Notes: a model not told the origin generated them from the letters alone. Positions 7,168-19,622 are shown, counted from the stretch's first letter. The stretch is 41,027 nucleotides of DNA from an uncultured Alphaproteobacteria bacterium (GCA_944392795.1 CALXXX010000004.1:1-41027), one strand, 5' to 3'. Program-made: numbers and translations.

Positions 7168-7852
7168 GCTTTTTAATTTTTTGAATGGCAGAGAAGAATA
7201 AACGAAGTTTTATTATGATGGCTAAAAACATCATAAAAACAGCTGTTAAGGCGAGGTTTTCAACTTGGGAAGGTTGTGTTATTATCTTTTGCACTGCAGA
7301 GAGTGTAATATTGCCGGATACAATATATAAAATTGAAATTCCCCAAGCAAAAGTCGCCAAAGATAATAAGCCTTCTTTTAATAAAATGAGAGAGTCGTTT
7401 CTATTTTTTGTTTTCTCTATGAAAAGAATAAAGAAACTGAGTTGAAAACCTTCTAGAGCAACGAAAAGAGATAATAAATCTCGAGAGATTGCCATTAAAA
7501 TAAAAGAAGCAAAAGGAAGTCCATAAAAAAGAGGTGAGATTTTATGAAAACTATATTTAAGCAAAATTAATTCAGCACTAATTTCACAAAAAACTGTCAT
7601 TAAAATAAAACCTGCGAGTATCATACCATTTGAATCTGCAAAAAAAAGACCAGTATTGACAAAATTCATTAAAATACCAGCTGTTAATAAAGCGTGAAAG
7701 AACAAAAGGTTTCTTAAAGATATACTGAATAAAAAACCAAAGGCACCTATCACAGCAAATAAAAAAGCTAGTCCGACAGATAAGATAAAGGGGCTATAAA
7801 CACAAGAGGTCGTAAAAAGACAAGCTTGTAAATTAGATAACACATCAAGCAT
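7160..7852 (-). CDS. Degenerate NuoK-NuoN-like fusion (complex I membrane subunit relic)
   Basis: This 230-aa protein is almost entirely hydrophobic (six or seven segments). Residues 20-100 read like NuoK (three helices, RNLLFFHALLTAGILMNFVN then FILMTVFCEISAELILL). The second conserved glutamate region is kept (CEISAE), but the first (normally MSIELML) has no acid. Residues about 115-225 read like the middle of NuoN: FVALEGFQLSFFIL for LALELQSLALYVL, LLKEGLLSLATFAWGISILY for the LKYF..GA..SG..LYG segment, and IIIKLRLFF for FKLSAVPFH. It then stops, leaving out the second half of NuoN. It overlaps nuoJ-like and birA by 8 bases each. It may be a relic or a repurposed membrane protein. Confidence 0.6.
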   Translation of the reverse strand: MLDVLSNLQACLFTTSCVYSPFILSVGLAFLFAVIGAFGFLFSISLRNLLFFHALLTAGILMNFVNTGLFFADSNGMILAGFILMTVFCEISAELILLKYSFHKISPLFYGLPFASFILMAISRDLLSLFVALEGFQLSFFILFIEKTKNRNDSLILLKEGLLSLATFAWGISILYIVSGNITLSAVQKIITQPSQVENLALTAVFMMFLAIIIKLRLFFSAIQKIKKHA

Positions 7853-8306
7853 GTTTTTTTCCTCCTTTTTTATGTCTTTTTCGTTGAAAAGCAGACCATG
7901 AGATACCTATGATGGTGATTGTAAACATGGCAGCAAAGAAAAAAGCAACTCTGGCATAAGAATGAGTGATAATATACCAAAGCGCCTCTAAACGGGTTTC
8001 AGAAATGGGGATAGCTGATAAAGCTGCGCTTGTGCGTATACTTTGTAAACAATTTAAACACTTAATGCTTTGAAGATATAGAAAAAGCATGTAACCTAAT
8101 CCGCCAAGGAAAGTTAATGCTAAAATGATTTTAGGAAAAATAAAAATAATCTTTTTTAAAATAGGTTTTTTAGGAATATAATAGAGAATAATAAAAATAA
8201 TCAGCTCTCCCAATAAAAACAATCCGCCAATAAAAGGCGCTCCTAGGATTAAAAATAATCCGCTTGATAAAAGAGCACACAAAATAAGAGCAATGATTTC
8301 TTTCAT
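7845..8306 (-). CDS. NuoJ-like membrane protein (shortened)
   Basis: This 153-aa protein has four to five membrane segments. The N-terminal ALLSSGLFLILGAPFIGG aligns with the NuoJ segment AGLFLLLGAEFLA, and the following hydrophobic stretch with its VYVGAVAVLFLF helix. The C-terminal LEALWYIITHSYARVAFFF, then a last helix and RKRHK, aligns with the alphaproteobacterial NuoJ ending (TEALGRVLYTRYIYFFQ, final helix, LRHR). The usual first helix with RNPVHS is missing, and normal NuoJ is about 180-200 aa. It starts 1 base after the YdbH-like stop, and its end (GGAGGA-bearing KKGGKKHA) supplies the ribosome-binding site for the next gene. No other nuo genes except the following one are present. 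Confidence 0.6.
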   Translation of the reverse strand: MKEIIALILCALLSSGLFLILGAPFIGGLFLLGELIIFIILYYIPKKPILKKIIFIFPKIILALTFLGGLGYMLFLYLQSIKCLNCLQSIRTSAALSAIPISETRLEALWYIITHSYARVAFFFAAMFTITIIGISWSAFQRKRHKKGGKKHA

Positions 8307-11072
8307 TTAGAAGCTTTCTTTCATTTGTTTAAATTCAATAGGGACAAGATAAGTCTCTTGAGATTTTTTGATAAATGAGGCTAGAGGACTTTCAATATTA
8401 AAACGAATTGTTGTTCTTTTACGATTTTGAAGGTTTTTATTTTCTGCAATAAGGAGGAAATCTGTTGTTTTGTCCGACAGTTCATTTAAAATAAGATTTG
8501 CCTTTCTAAAAGGAAGATTCTTCAGAACCTCTAAGTTTGGATTTGGATAAACAGCCGGAGTGTATGTAATGAGACCATCTCCAGGGACTTCTAACTGCAG
8601 ATTTTTAAGTGAGAAGTTTTTATCTTCTAATTGTATGGTGTATTCTAACGCGCCAAAGCCGGAAGCACTTAGATTATCTATATTTAAGTAAGCTAATAAA
8701 TCTTCTACTTTGGAAGGTTTTGCTTTAAATGTAAAAGTGTAAATAGGAGCTTGATAAATAAGCCATGTTGGATCTACACGCATAAAGCGACCAGCCATAG
8801 TGACATCCATTTGAGAAATGTTAAATTGCTCTCTTGAAGCATCAAAGTAAAATTGAGCCTGAACATTTTGCATGGGGAGGACAGCATCGATAGATTGAGC
8901 AAACGCTGTCTGTACCCCCTGTGTTCCGAAAGGTAAAAGAGAGCTGATTGTCATAACGGTATTGAGATTGGTAACGTGAGCATTCCCATAATCAAAAGAA
9001 ACATCTTCAAGTAATATTCTTAACGGACCTGCAACATTACGTTCATTTTTGTAATGAATTTGTCCTTTGATGGTTACATTACCGGTTAGGTTAGTTAAAT
9101 TATCATCGAATAAACTAGATATTTCTGACGGAGAATGTAAGCCATTTTTAAATGGGATCGTATTTGTTGTGATCGCCGCCAGGATTTCTCCAGAGTAGGG
9201 ATTATAATAGCCATTAGCATCCATTGATAATTGATTGTTTAAAGTATGCGCCGTTAATTTAAAGTATTGTTCTGTATCCATATAAAAATCGATGGCGACT
9301 GGTTGTTTTAAAAGAGTATTTTTTTCTAATTTTAAAGAAGGTGATTTAATATTTAATGATGTTCCTAAATTAGAAGATTGAAGTTGAACATTTGCACGTT
9401 CAAATTTTAAAAGATCATCAGAATAGGAAATATTTTCTCCAAAGATAGAAAAAGCTCCTTTTTTCTCATTAAAATTATAATTTCCATTTAAATCTGCACT
9501 TCCCAAGACTAAGCGCAAATCAGAGGGCTCTTCATTTTTTTTGTTTTTGCGTAAGTTTAAAATTGAGTTTTTAAATAAAGCTGAAAAGATAAATTCTTTT
9601 GTTGATAACTCAAAAGAATTTTTCTCTTGAGGAAAGAGAGTTAAGCGCATGGGATATGAAATATCAATTTTAGTATCGCCAAACTCTTTAACCGGCGAAA
9701 ATAAGATCAGATCTGAAGGTTTTTTTAGTTCAAACGAACATTTTTCTTTTGCGCAGGATAAGTCTCCGTTTAATGTCGTTTGAATAATTTCTGTTGATAG
9801 AAATTTATTTTGTATGTTGGTTAATTTTAGGTTGATAGGCGAGCTTGTTTTAAATGAGCGTAAATCTTTGGCTAAATCAACATTTTTTAAAGTAATCTCA
9901 GCTCTAAAGGGCTTGGGACTGTCAAGGAGAGGGATAGAAAGAACAGCATCAATATTTAATTTATTTTGTTCAACCGGTAAAACTGATAAATTGAACGTTT
10001 TTTCTTTTCCTTCAGTTAAAATGGCTCCCTCTAAAACAAGACTGTTAATATTCATGTTATGTGTTTTACAAGTCAATGTTGAGTTGATGGTTAATGTTGG
10101 CAGTTCAGGTAATGTAAGTTGTCCTTTTTCGATTTTAAAAATCCAAGTTGTTTCACGAGCTCCGATTTGCGCATCTAAAGAAGCATCAGCTTGCAGATAC
10201 TGATTTTGGATTGTAAAAGGAATAAGGAAATGTTGCGTTTTAGCAAGTTCTGCGATACCAGAAAAGTTAATTGGAAGCTGATATTCATTATTTCCGATAA
10301 ATAATTTTGCATTTTTCATTTGAAGGGATTGAATTCTAAACGGCGATTGGTGATCTATAATACCAAACTTCCAAAAAAGAGAAGCAACTTCTTTAATATT
10401 AAAGCCTTTTTCCTTATTATCTTGTATTCTGATTTCAAAACCATCGATATCAACGATAGTAATTTGTCGCTTTAATAATTCAGATAAAGAATACTGTATT
10501 TGAAGGGTTTTAATTTTAAATAAGCCATTTTTATCTTCAATATTTGTTAAAGTGATTTGTGATAAGTCATGAGACGAAACGGTAAAAGCAACATTTTGCA
10601 ATCCTTTAGAATCTAAATAGTTTCTTAGGATTGGAGTAAAAGCAAAGTAAATAATTAAGAATGCTGTAAAAAAGCAAAAGCCACTCAGATAAATACCGGT
10701 TAAAATTGTTCCCCAAATGATCTGAAGTGTACGTTTTAAAAGTGGATACTTATTTAAGAAAACGATAATTTTTTTATCCCAATGGAGAAACATACTTTTA
10801 TTAAAATGAAATTTGAACTCAAACAAAGGTTTTTTTGCTGGCTCAGGTTTTGGCTCGGTTTCTAGGATTTGATCAATTAACGATTGCTTTTCAAGTAAGT
10901 CGTTTTCTGTAAAGTGTTGAGAACTGTGGATAGGCATAGATGGAATAGGATTCGCCGGAGAAGGAATAGAATCGGCAGGGCGAGAACTATTTTCACTAAA
11001 GTTATGAGACTTCGGTGGACCTGCATAATCTCCTGTAGTTGTTGTTGATTTATTATTTGTTGTTTGATCCAT
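8307..11072 (-). CDS. YdbH-like (AsmA/TamB-type) inner-membrane-anchored envelope protein
   Basis: This 921-aa protein has a cytoplasmic, Pro/Ser/Thr-rich N-terminus of about 115 residues, one transmembrane helix (about 118-145, IIWGTILTGIYLSGFCFFTA), and a very long beta-rich periplasmic part. The C-terminal section (GDGLITYTPAVYPNP, then LPFRKANLILNE and TTIRFNIESP) fits the YdbH family, whose E. coli members work with TamB and YhdP in moving phospholipids between membranes. The N-terminal cytoplasmic extension is longer than I expect for YdbH. It sits 43 bases after ligA and abuts nuoJ-like, occupying the place where the rest of a nuo operon would be expected. Assignment is by general architecture and C-terminal motifs. 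Confidence 0.65.
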   Translation of the reverse strand: MDQTTNNKSTTTTGDYAGPPKSHNFSENSSRPADSIPSPANPIPSMPIHSSQHFTENDLLEKQSLIDQILETEPKPEPAKKPLFEFKFHFNKSMFLHWDKKIIVFLNKYPLLKRTLQIIWGTILTGIYLSGFCFFTAFLIIYFAFTPILRNYLDSKGLQNVAFTVSSHDLSQITLTNIEDKNGLFKIKTLQIQYSLSELLKRQITIVDIDGFEIRIQDNKEKGFNIKEVASLFWKFGIIDHQSPFRIQSLQMKNAKLFIGNNEYQLPINFSGIAELAKTQHFLIPFTIQNQYLQADASLDAQIGARETTWIFKIEKGQLTLPELPTLTINSTLTCKTHNMNINSLVLEGAILTEGKEKTFNLSVLPVEQNKLNIDAVLSIPLLDSPKPFRAEITLKNVDLAKDLRSFKTSSPINLKLTNIQNKFLSTEIIQTTLNGDLSCAKEKCSFELKKPSDLILFSPVKEFGDTKIDISYPMRLTLFPQEKNSFELSTKEFIFSALFKNSILNLRKNKKNEEPSDLRLVLGSADLNGNYNFNEKKGAFSIFGENISYSDDLLKFERANVQLQSSNLGTSLNIKSPSLKLEKNTLLKQPVAIDFYMDTEQYFKLTAHTLNNQLSMDANGYYNPYSGEILAAITTNTIPFKNGLHSPSEISSLFDDNLTNLTGNVTIKGQIHYKNERNVAGPLRILLEDVSFDYGNAHVTNLNTVMTISSLLPFGTQGVQTAFAQSIDAVLPMQNVQAQFYFDASREQFNISQMDVTMAGRFMRVDPTWLIYQAPIYTFTFKAKPSKVEDLLAYLNIDNLSASGFGALEYTIQLEDKNFSLKNLQLEVPGDGLITYTPAVYPNPNLEVLKNLPFRKANLILNELSDKTTDFLLIAENKNLQNRKRTTIRFNIESPLASFIKKSQETYLVPIEFKQMKESF

Positions 11073-11115
11073 TTGCTTCCCCGTTTTGTATCTTTTTTTC
11101 TATTTTAAACAATCT

Positions 11116-14855
<3,740 letters not shown>

Positions 14856-15617
14856 CTATGAGACTCCGTTCTTTTCTAAAAGGCGATAAGCTTTTTTATA
14901 CCATTTTGATGAAGGATAGTTATAACCTAAAACCGCCGCTGAACGTTTAGCCTCTTCTTTTAACCCCAAAGCTAAATAAGCAGAAGTTAAACGATAAAGA
15001 GCCTCTTGAATATGCATAGTTGTTTGATAATTTCGAACAACATCTGCAAATCGGTTAATGGCCGCCCCATATTTTTTTTGTTTTAAATAGTAACGTCCAA
15101 CAGCCATTTCTTTCCCGCCCAAATGATTGTGAGTAAGAACCAGTTTATTTTTAACATCATCTGCATAAGGCGTGTTCGGGTAAAGGATAATCAGTCTATT
15201 GAATGTTTCCATTGCCATTTCTGTCATATCTTGATCACGTTCTACATCAGAAATTTGTTCGTAATAAGACATGCCTTTTAAGTATTGAGCATACGGGGCA
15301 TATTTATTACCGGGATGTAATTGTAAAAAGCGATTAATCGCTAAAATCGCATCTGTATATTCTGCATTTTTATAATACATATATGCGGACATAATTTGAG
15401 CTTTCGCGGCCCAAGGAGAATAGGGATGTTGTCGTTCAACTTCATCAAAATATTTAACCGCTTCTTTATATTCATTTTCTTCGGCATAGTCCATTGCTTT
15501 ATTGTAAAGTTCTGCGACGCTTTTTTCTTCTATAACTTTATTCTTATTGCTGGCACACCCGACTAGCAAGGCTAGCAACAAAAATAAAATGATGCTTTTT
15601 TTGAATAAGAAATGCAT
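14856..15617 (-). CDS. bamD: Outer-membrane assembly lipoprotein BamD
   Basis: BamD is the essential TPR lipoprotein of the BAM complex that inserts beta-barrel proteins in the outer membrane. It has a signal peptide with lipobox LVGC (Cys21). TPR-like repeats follow: ELYNKAMDYAEENEYKEAVKYFDEVERQHPYSPWA (signature for BamD/YfiO), FLQLHPGNKYAPYAQYLKGMSYYEQI and later MEMAVGRYYLKQKKYGAAINRF. Its 253 aa is normal. The ribosome-binding site is AAGGAAAAATAAAAA before ATG. It is the head of the tightly coupled bamD-recN-ligA set and lies 69 bases after dacA. Confidence 0.95.
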   Translation of the reverse strand: MHFLFKKSIILFLLLALLVGCASNKNKVIEEKSVAELYNKAMDYAEENEYKEAVKYFDEVERQHPYSPWAAKAQIMSAYMYYKNAEYTDAILAINRFLQLHPGNKYAPYAQYLKGMSYYEQISDVERDQDMTEMAMETFNRLIILYPNTPYADDVKNKLVLTHNHLGGKEMAVGRYYLKQKKYGAAINRFADVVRNYQTTMHIQEALYRLTSAYLALGLKEEAKRSAAVLGYNYPSSKWYKKAYRLLEKNGVS

Positions 15618-15686
15618 TTTTTATTTTTCCTTCATCTTTTTTACAAACTATAACACACTTCAAGCAAAGAGGAAGTAAAAAATACA

Positions 15687-16952
15687 TTAGAACATGTTTT
15701 TTCTAGGGGCAATAGCAAGACAAGGAATAGATTGTTTGCTCAGTATTTTACAAGCCAGTTCGGCATCTTCTTTTGTCTCAAAGCCGGATAGTCGGGAACG
15801 GAACAGGTCTTTATAGTCTGACAGCTGAACAGCCGTTGTTTTGAGTTGAAGGAGATTTTTAGCACTGATCGCTTGCTCTTGAGCTTTTTCTTTTGACTTA
15901 AAGGCGCCAACTTGAATAGACCAATCTGCCGGTGAGTAGTCACCTTGTTCAATTTGAACTGTATTATCTGCAAGTGTTAAAGTCGGAGCAGAGGCTAAAA
16001 GGGTTTGTTTCTCTTCTTTTGTCAGTTGATTGACTTTTTCTTTGCTCTTCGAAATACTGGCGAAGATAATCGGATCATAAGTGTCTCTGTGTTGCTTAGA
16101 AATGTATGCTTTTTTAAAGAAAGGATTATCACCGCGTTCAGCTAATTCAGACTGTTTCTTTTTAACTTTTTCAAAACTGCTGTCTAATAAAGAGCGCATT
16201 TGACGGTCCCTTTTTTGTGCTGTTTGTTGCCCGATAACAACGCCGACTAAAGTTCTGTTATTACGCTTCGCCGTTGAGATGACATTGTAACCGACCGCAG
16301 AGACAAAGCCGGTTTTAAATCCTTCAGCACCTTTGTAATAAAGAAGAATATTATTATGAGAATAATAAGTTTTTCCGCCAAACTTAAAGGATTTTGTCGA
16401 AAATAAAGGATAATACTGTGGAAAGTGGTTAATCATTGCTATGGATAAAACAGCCATGTCTTTTGCTGTCGTAAATTGTTCCGGATGATGCAATCCAGAG
16501 GCATTTTTAAATTGAGTATGCGTTAATCCTAAATCTTTTGCAAATGCTGTCATCATTTTGGCAAATTCTTCTTCGCTTGGTGCTAAAGCTTCTGCTAAAA
16601 CAACAGCAACATCATTCGCTGATTTCACAATCAAAGCAAGAATTGCTTCTCGAACTGTCATCACGGAACCGGCTTTGACGCCTAGCTTCGAAGGAGGTTG
16701 GCGTGCCGCATGCTTGGAAACAGGAATAAGATCATCCATCTTTAGAAGGCCTTTTTCCAAAGCATCAAAAGTGATATAAAGGGTCATGATTTTAGTTAAA
16801 GAGGCAGGATATTGCTTAGCATCTGCATTTTTGGCTTGGAGTATATAGCCGCTTTGTACATCGGCGACAAGCGTCGAAGGAGAAGCTTTTGCTATATTAA
16901 AGCATAAACAACTCATCATAAGTGCAGTTATCAAAATTTTTCTAAAATGCAC
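15687..16952 (-). CDS. dacA: D-alanyl-D-alanine carboxypeptidase (DacA/PBP5-type) with C-terminal SPOR domain
   Basis: This is a periplasmic penicillin-binding protein that trims the terminal D-Ala from peptidoglycan stem peptides. Signal peptide residues are 1-23. The catalytic motifs are SLTK (Ser51, Lys54), SAN (111-113) and KTG (213-215), all in the S11 family arrangement. The C-terminus (about 343-415, DWSIQVGAFKSKEKAQEQA then a second half) is a SPOR domain that binds denuded septal glycan, a combination frequent in alphaproteobacteria. The start is GTG at 16952 (GGGGA six bases upstream). A TTGACA-16-TATAAA promoter lies so close that transcription would begin at or near the GTG. Confidence 0.93.
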   Translation of the reverse strand: MHFRKILITALMMSCLCFNIAKASPSTLVADVQSGYILQAKNADAKQYPASLTKIMTLYITFDALEKGLLKMDDLIPVSKHAARQPPSKLGVKAGSVMTVREAILALIVKSANDVAVVLAEALAPSEEEFAKMMTAFAKDLGLTHTQFKNASGLHHPEQFTTAKDMAVLSIAMINHFPQYYPLFSTKSFKFGGKTYYSHNNILLYYKGAEGFKTGFVSAVGYNVISTAKRNNRTLVGVVIGQQTAQKRDRQMRSLLDSSFEKVKKKQSELAERGDNPFFKKAYISKQHRDTYDPIIFASISKSKEKVNQLTKEEKQTLLASAPTLTLADNTVQIEQGDYSPADWSIQVGAFKSKEKAQEQAISAKNLLQLKTTAVQLSDYKDLFRSRLSGFETKEDAELACKILSKQSIPCLAIAPRKNMF

Positions 16953-16963
16953 GATTCGTCCCC

Positions 16964-16991
16964 TTTATAAAAGCTTTTTTCATTCTGTCAA
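16964..16991 (-). promoter_or_regulatory. Candidate promoter for dacA, very close to the start codon
   Basis: On the minus strand, TTGACA (16991-16986), a 16-base spacer and TATAAA (16969-16964) lie only 11 bases before the GTG start. Initiation six to seven bases downstream would leave a leader of about 5 bases without the GGGGA ribosome-binding site. Either the mRNA is nearly leaderless or another promoter is used. A GANTC site (16952-16956) overlaps the predicted start point, and another lies at 17004-17008. Confidence 0.4.
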
Positions 16992-17043
16992 ACAAAGGTT
17001 AATGATTCGTTTATAAGAAATATTTCTTTATTGGATGAAAAAA

Positions 17044-17072
17044 TTGACAAAAATTGTTTTTTGTGATATAAT
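17044..17072 (+). promoter_or_regulatory. Perfect-consensus sigma-70 promoter for the HExxH protein gene
   Basis: TTGACA (17044-17049), exactly 17 bases, TATAAT (17067-17072). Both hexamers match the consensus in all positions. The expected start is about 17079, giving a leader of about 22 bases containing AGAGGG before the ATG at 17102. Confidence 0.85.
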
Positions 17073-17101
17073 TTAAAAATTAATAGGCTAAAGAGGGAAA
17101 A

Positions 17102-18577
17102 ATGACTGATTTAAAAAAATGGACTTATCAAGAATTTAAAGAAGCAATAGAAAGTAAAGATTCTTTTAAAAGCTTTTGGGCGACAAGGGATCTTTTCTTA
17201 AAGCCGGAACTTTATGGCGATGTTGTGTTAGAAGCTATTAAAGCAGGAGATCTTAAAACACTTCTTCCTTTTTTAAAAAATCAAATGATTGAGACTGTTT
17301 ATCAAACGACATCGAATCCAAGAGCTAGTTTTTTATCTGAAATTTTAATTCAAAAACAAAGGACATTATTTAAAGAAATTTTTAAATTTGAGACATTTTC
17401 CCCGCAAGAGCTTTCTCAGGTTAAGTTATTGGAAACAGCTTTGAAGAAAACAATGAAAGAAGGAGAGCCAGGTTTCAAACATATAGACTTAATGTTTATG
17501 GCAGAAGAGCAAGTTAATTTAATGGAAAAAAATTTAATTAGTTTTTCTGTCGGGGAAATGAAACCCAAAATTTATAAGGCTACAGAAAAAGGTTCTTATC
17601 CTCCAGTTATTTTTGCTGCCACAAAAACACAATCTTGTCGGTTCGATGGGTTAAATCCTGATGTTATTCAAAAAAAAGGAGCTTTGGCCGTTTTAGTGGA
17701 AGCTATTGAGCATACTGAACCAGATTTGACAGATCTTTTTGATGAAAATGAAATGCCAGAGGGGGAAGAATTAGAACTCATAAAACAACAGGTTAAGGAT
17801 ATGGATATAGACCAATTTTATGATTGTTTTGAGCAAGATGCTTCGAAATTAGAAGAACTTATGAAATTGACAGATCAGTTTTCGAAAAAGCCAGAAGGGG
17901 TTTTATTAGAATATTTTATTAATAAAGGTGGTGTTTTTGTTTTATCTCAAGATGAAGGTCAATCTTTAAATGGGATGAGTCAAGGCGGAATTATTATGAT
18001 GACAAATGTTTGTGAAAGTACACTCTACCATGAGTTGATACATGAGGTAGAGAAAGAAAAAATGCAAATTTCGCTTTCGCCATTAATGGATAAAGTATAT
18101 GATTATGTTGATTATTCATCAGAAATGGTAAAAACGGGGCCTTTTTCAAATTTCTGGAGAAAAATGTACTCTGCAAGGAGAATCTATAATGATGGTGAAA
18201 AAAAACGTAAAGGGAAGTTAGTTTTTCAGTCTGAAATGATTCCTTGTATGGCCAGTTTATTAAAAGGAAATTTTGTGATGCCTCAACTGCCCAAAACTTT
18301 GCTAAAATATATGACGGCGTATGGAAAAGCGCGAATGGAAAAAGATGAAGCACGTCAGGCATATTTGGAAAAAGCTCTTGAACGAACGGATATTGATATC
18401 ACTAAAAACGGGGATCAGATGATTTGCTATTTAGAGGATGTTATGAAAAATAAAGTTCGTTCGGCTGAGGTTTATCGTAACAGAGTTTTGACAAACGACT
18501 TTTCCAGCGAATTACAAGAAATTCGTCAGAAGAGAAATTTATTTTCTTTAATCTTTGGAAACAAGAGAAGTCGTTGA
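17102..18577 (+). CDS. Unrecognised protein with a zinc-metallopeptidase-type HELIH motif
   Basis: I do not recognise this 491-aa protein as a named family. It has no signal peptide or membrane segment and is helical and charged. Residues 310-314 are HELIH within TLYHELIHEVEKE, preceded by GGIIMMTN, which fits the edge strand and active-site helix of a zincin. Glu378 in FQSEMIPCMASLL, 64 residues on, is a possible third ligand, as in gluzincin-like proteins. The first 130 residues look like ankyrin-like or helical-repeat units (EAIKAGDLKTLLPFLKNQ). It has its own perfect-consensus promoter, suggesting strong expression. A cytoplasmic protease or a secreted effector without a classical signal are both possible. 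It is convergent with the DUF3089 gene, 4 bases apart. Confidence 0.6.
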   Translation: MTDLKKWTYQEFKEAIESKDSFKSFWATRDLFLKPELYGDVVLEAIKAGDLKTLLPFLKNQMIETVYQTTSNPRASFLSEILIQKQRTLFKEIFKFETFSPQELSQVKLLETALKKTMKEGEPGFKHIDLMFMAEEQVNLMEKNLISFSVGEMKPKIYKATEKGSYPPVIFAATKTQSCRFDGLNPDVIQKKGALAVLVEAIEHTEPDLTDLFDENEMPEGEELELIKQQVKDMDIDQFYDCFEQDASKLEELMKLTDQFSKKPEGVLLEYFINKGGVFVLSQDEGQSLNGMSQGGIIMMTNVCESTLYHELIHEVEKEKMQISLSPLMDKVYDYVDYSSEMVKTGPFSNFWRKMYSARRIYNDGEKKRKGKLVFQSEMIPCMASLLKGNFVMPQLPKTLLKYMTAYGKARMEKDEARQAYLEKALERTDIDITKNGDQMICYLEDVMKNKVRSAEVYRNRVLTNDFSSELQEIRQKRNLFSLIFGNKRSR

Positions 18578-18581
18578 TACC

Positions 18582-19622
18582 TTAAAGAGATTTATCTTCT
18601 GTAAAAGGGATCTCTGGTAAAGGTTCCAAAGGTTGTCCATTTAAAAAGGAATCTATTCTTTTTTGCGCATTTTTTTCCAGATTACGATAGAATATAGAAA
18701 TATCTCCTATATGATAAACATGTTTGCCTAATAATTCATTTTCATATTGTTCAGGATTGGGAGGTGAAACAATCAGGGCTCCTTTTTCTGGATTAAGGGT
18801 TGCGCCAATTAGGTGAGGAATTTCTTCTTTGATATTTCCATTATCATCAAAATAAACAGTTCCAAGGTTTAAATCAGGAGCTGCAGTGGTTTTATCCGTT
18901 TTCCAGTTTAATGGATTAATACCAGGTGTGCCTGGTAAAGCAAATAAGTCATCAACAGCATCATTTGCTTGAGTGTTCCAAGTAATAATAACACCTATAT
19001 CACTTTCACTCTGAGCAAATTTTAACCAAGGATATTTTTTTAAATCAATATTCATATTGGGACAACCAATTAAGTAAGCCGCAACCATATTCTTGGCAAA
19101 AGACTGATTGAACTCTTTTTGCATCAAATAGAAAAGAGCCATAGCCCCTTGACTATGTCCAAACAAAATAAAAGGTCTGCCATGGTTTAAGTATGTAAGA
19201 TAATATTTGAAGGCATTTTTTATATCATCAAAGCTTAATTGCATTGGGCCCGGTAGATTTTTTTCGCGTAGAGCTTTTAGAGCAATAGTTAACTCAGTTT
19301 GTCGATAAAAGGGTGCGTAAACATTGGCAAAATCTTTCATGGTTCCTGTGTTCATTTTGATATTCAGTAGAGCAGCCAAGCGTTGATCGTCTTGCGTTTT
19401 CCAGTCCATATAAGGTCTATCTTCATCGACATAAATGGTCGGATAAACATAAAATACATCAACATCCTTATCCGGTTTTGGTGGAATTTGAGCCCAATTT
19501 TCTTGATCTGCATAGTTAATTTGTTCAGTTTGTAAAATAGTTGGTGACGGGGGATTGGCTGTTGATACAGCGTTAACTGAAGGAGCAAAGAATAAGAAAA
19601 GTAATAAAAGAAAATGCTTCAT
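18582..19622 (-). CDS. Secreted DUF3089 alpha/beta-hydrolase
   Basis: The signal peptide (KHFLLLLFLFFAPSVNAV) indicates periplasmic export. The body matches DUF3089 proteins: VDVFYVYPTIYVD, FANVYAPFYRQ, DIKNAFKYYL then HGRPFILFGHSQGA with the nucleophile elbow GHSQG (155-159 from the chosen start), and IGCPN later. These are lipase/esterase-fold hydrolases of unknown substrate. The longer frame begins with TTG at 19637, but AAGGA lies 6-7 bases before the ATG at 19622, so I chose that start (346 aa). It is divergent in neither direction: the HExxH gene converges on it and the prepilin-like gene precedes it on the same strand, 82 bases away. Confidence 0.85.
   Translation of the reverse strand: MKHFLLLLFLFFAPSVNAVSTANPPSPTILQTEQINYADQENWAQIPPKPDKDVDVFYVYPTIYVDEDRPYMDWKTQDDQRLAALLNIKMNTGTMKDFANVYAPFYRQTELTIALKALREKNLPGPMQLSFDDIKNAFKYYLTYLNHGRPFILFGHSQGAMALFYLMQKEFNQSFAKNMVAAYLIGCPNMNIDLKKYPWLKFAQSESDIGVIITWNTQANDAVDDLFALPGTPGINPLNWKTDKTTAAPDLNLGTVYFDDNGNIKEEIPHLIGATLNPEKGALIVSPPNPEQYENELLGKHVYHIGDISIFYRNLEKNAQKRIDSFLNGQPLEPLPEIPFTEDKSL

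Noticed and set aside
9814-10203. 129-codon plus-strand ORF inside the YdbH-like gene
   Set aside because: Shadow of the minus-strand gene; no ribosome-binding site and no recognisable motif.
17994-18362. 122-codon minus-strand ORF inside the HExxH gene
   Set aside because: It lies fully opposite a better-supported gene, has no ribosome-binding site and gives an aromatic-rich, protein-unlike sequence.
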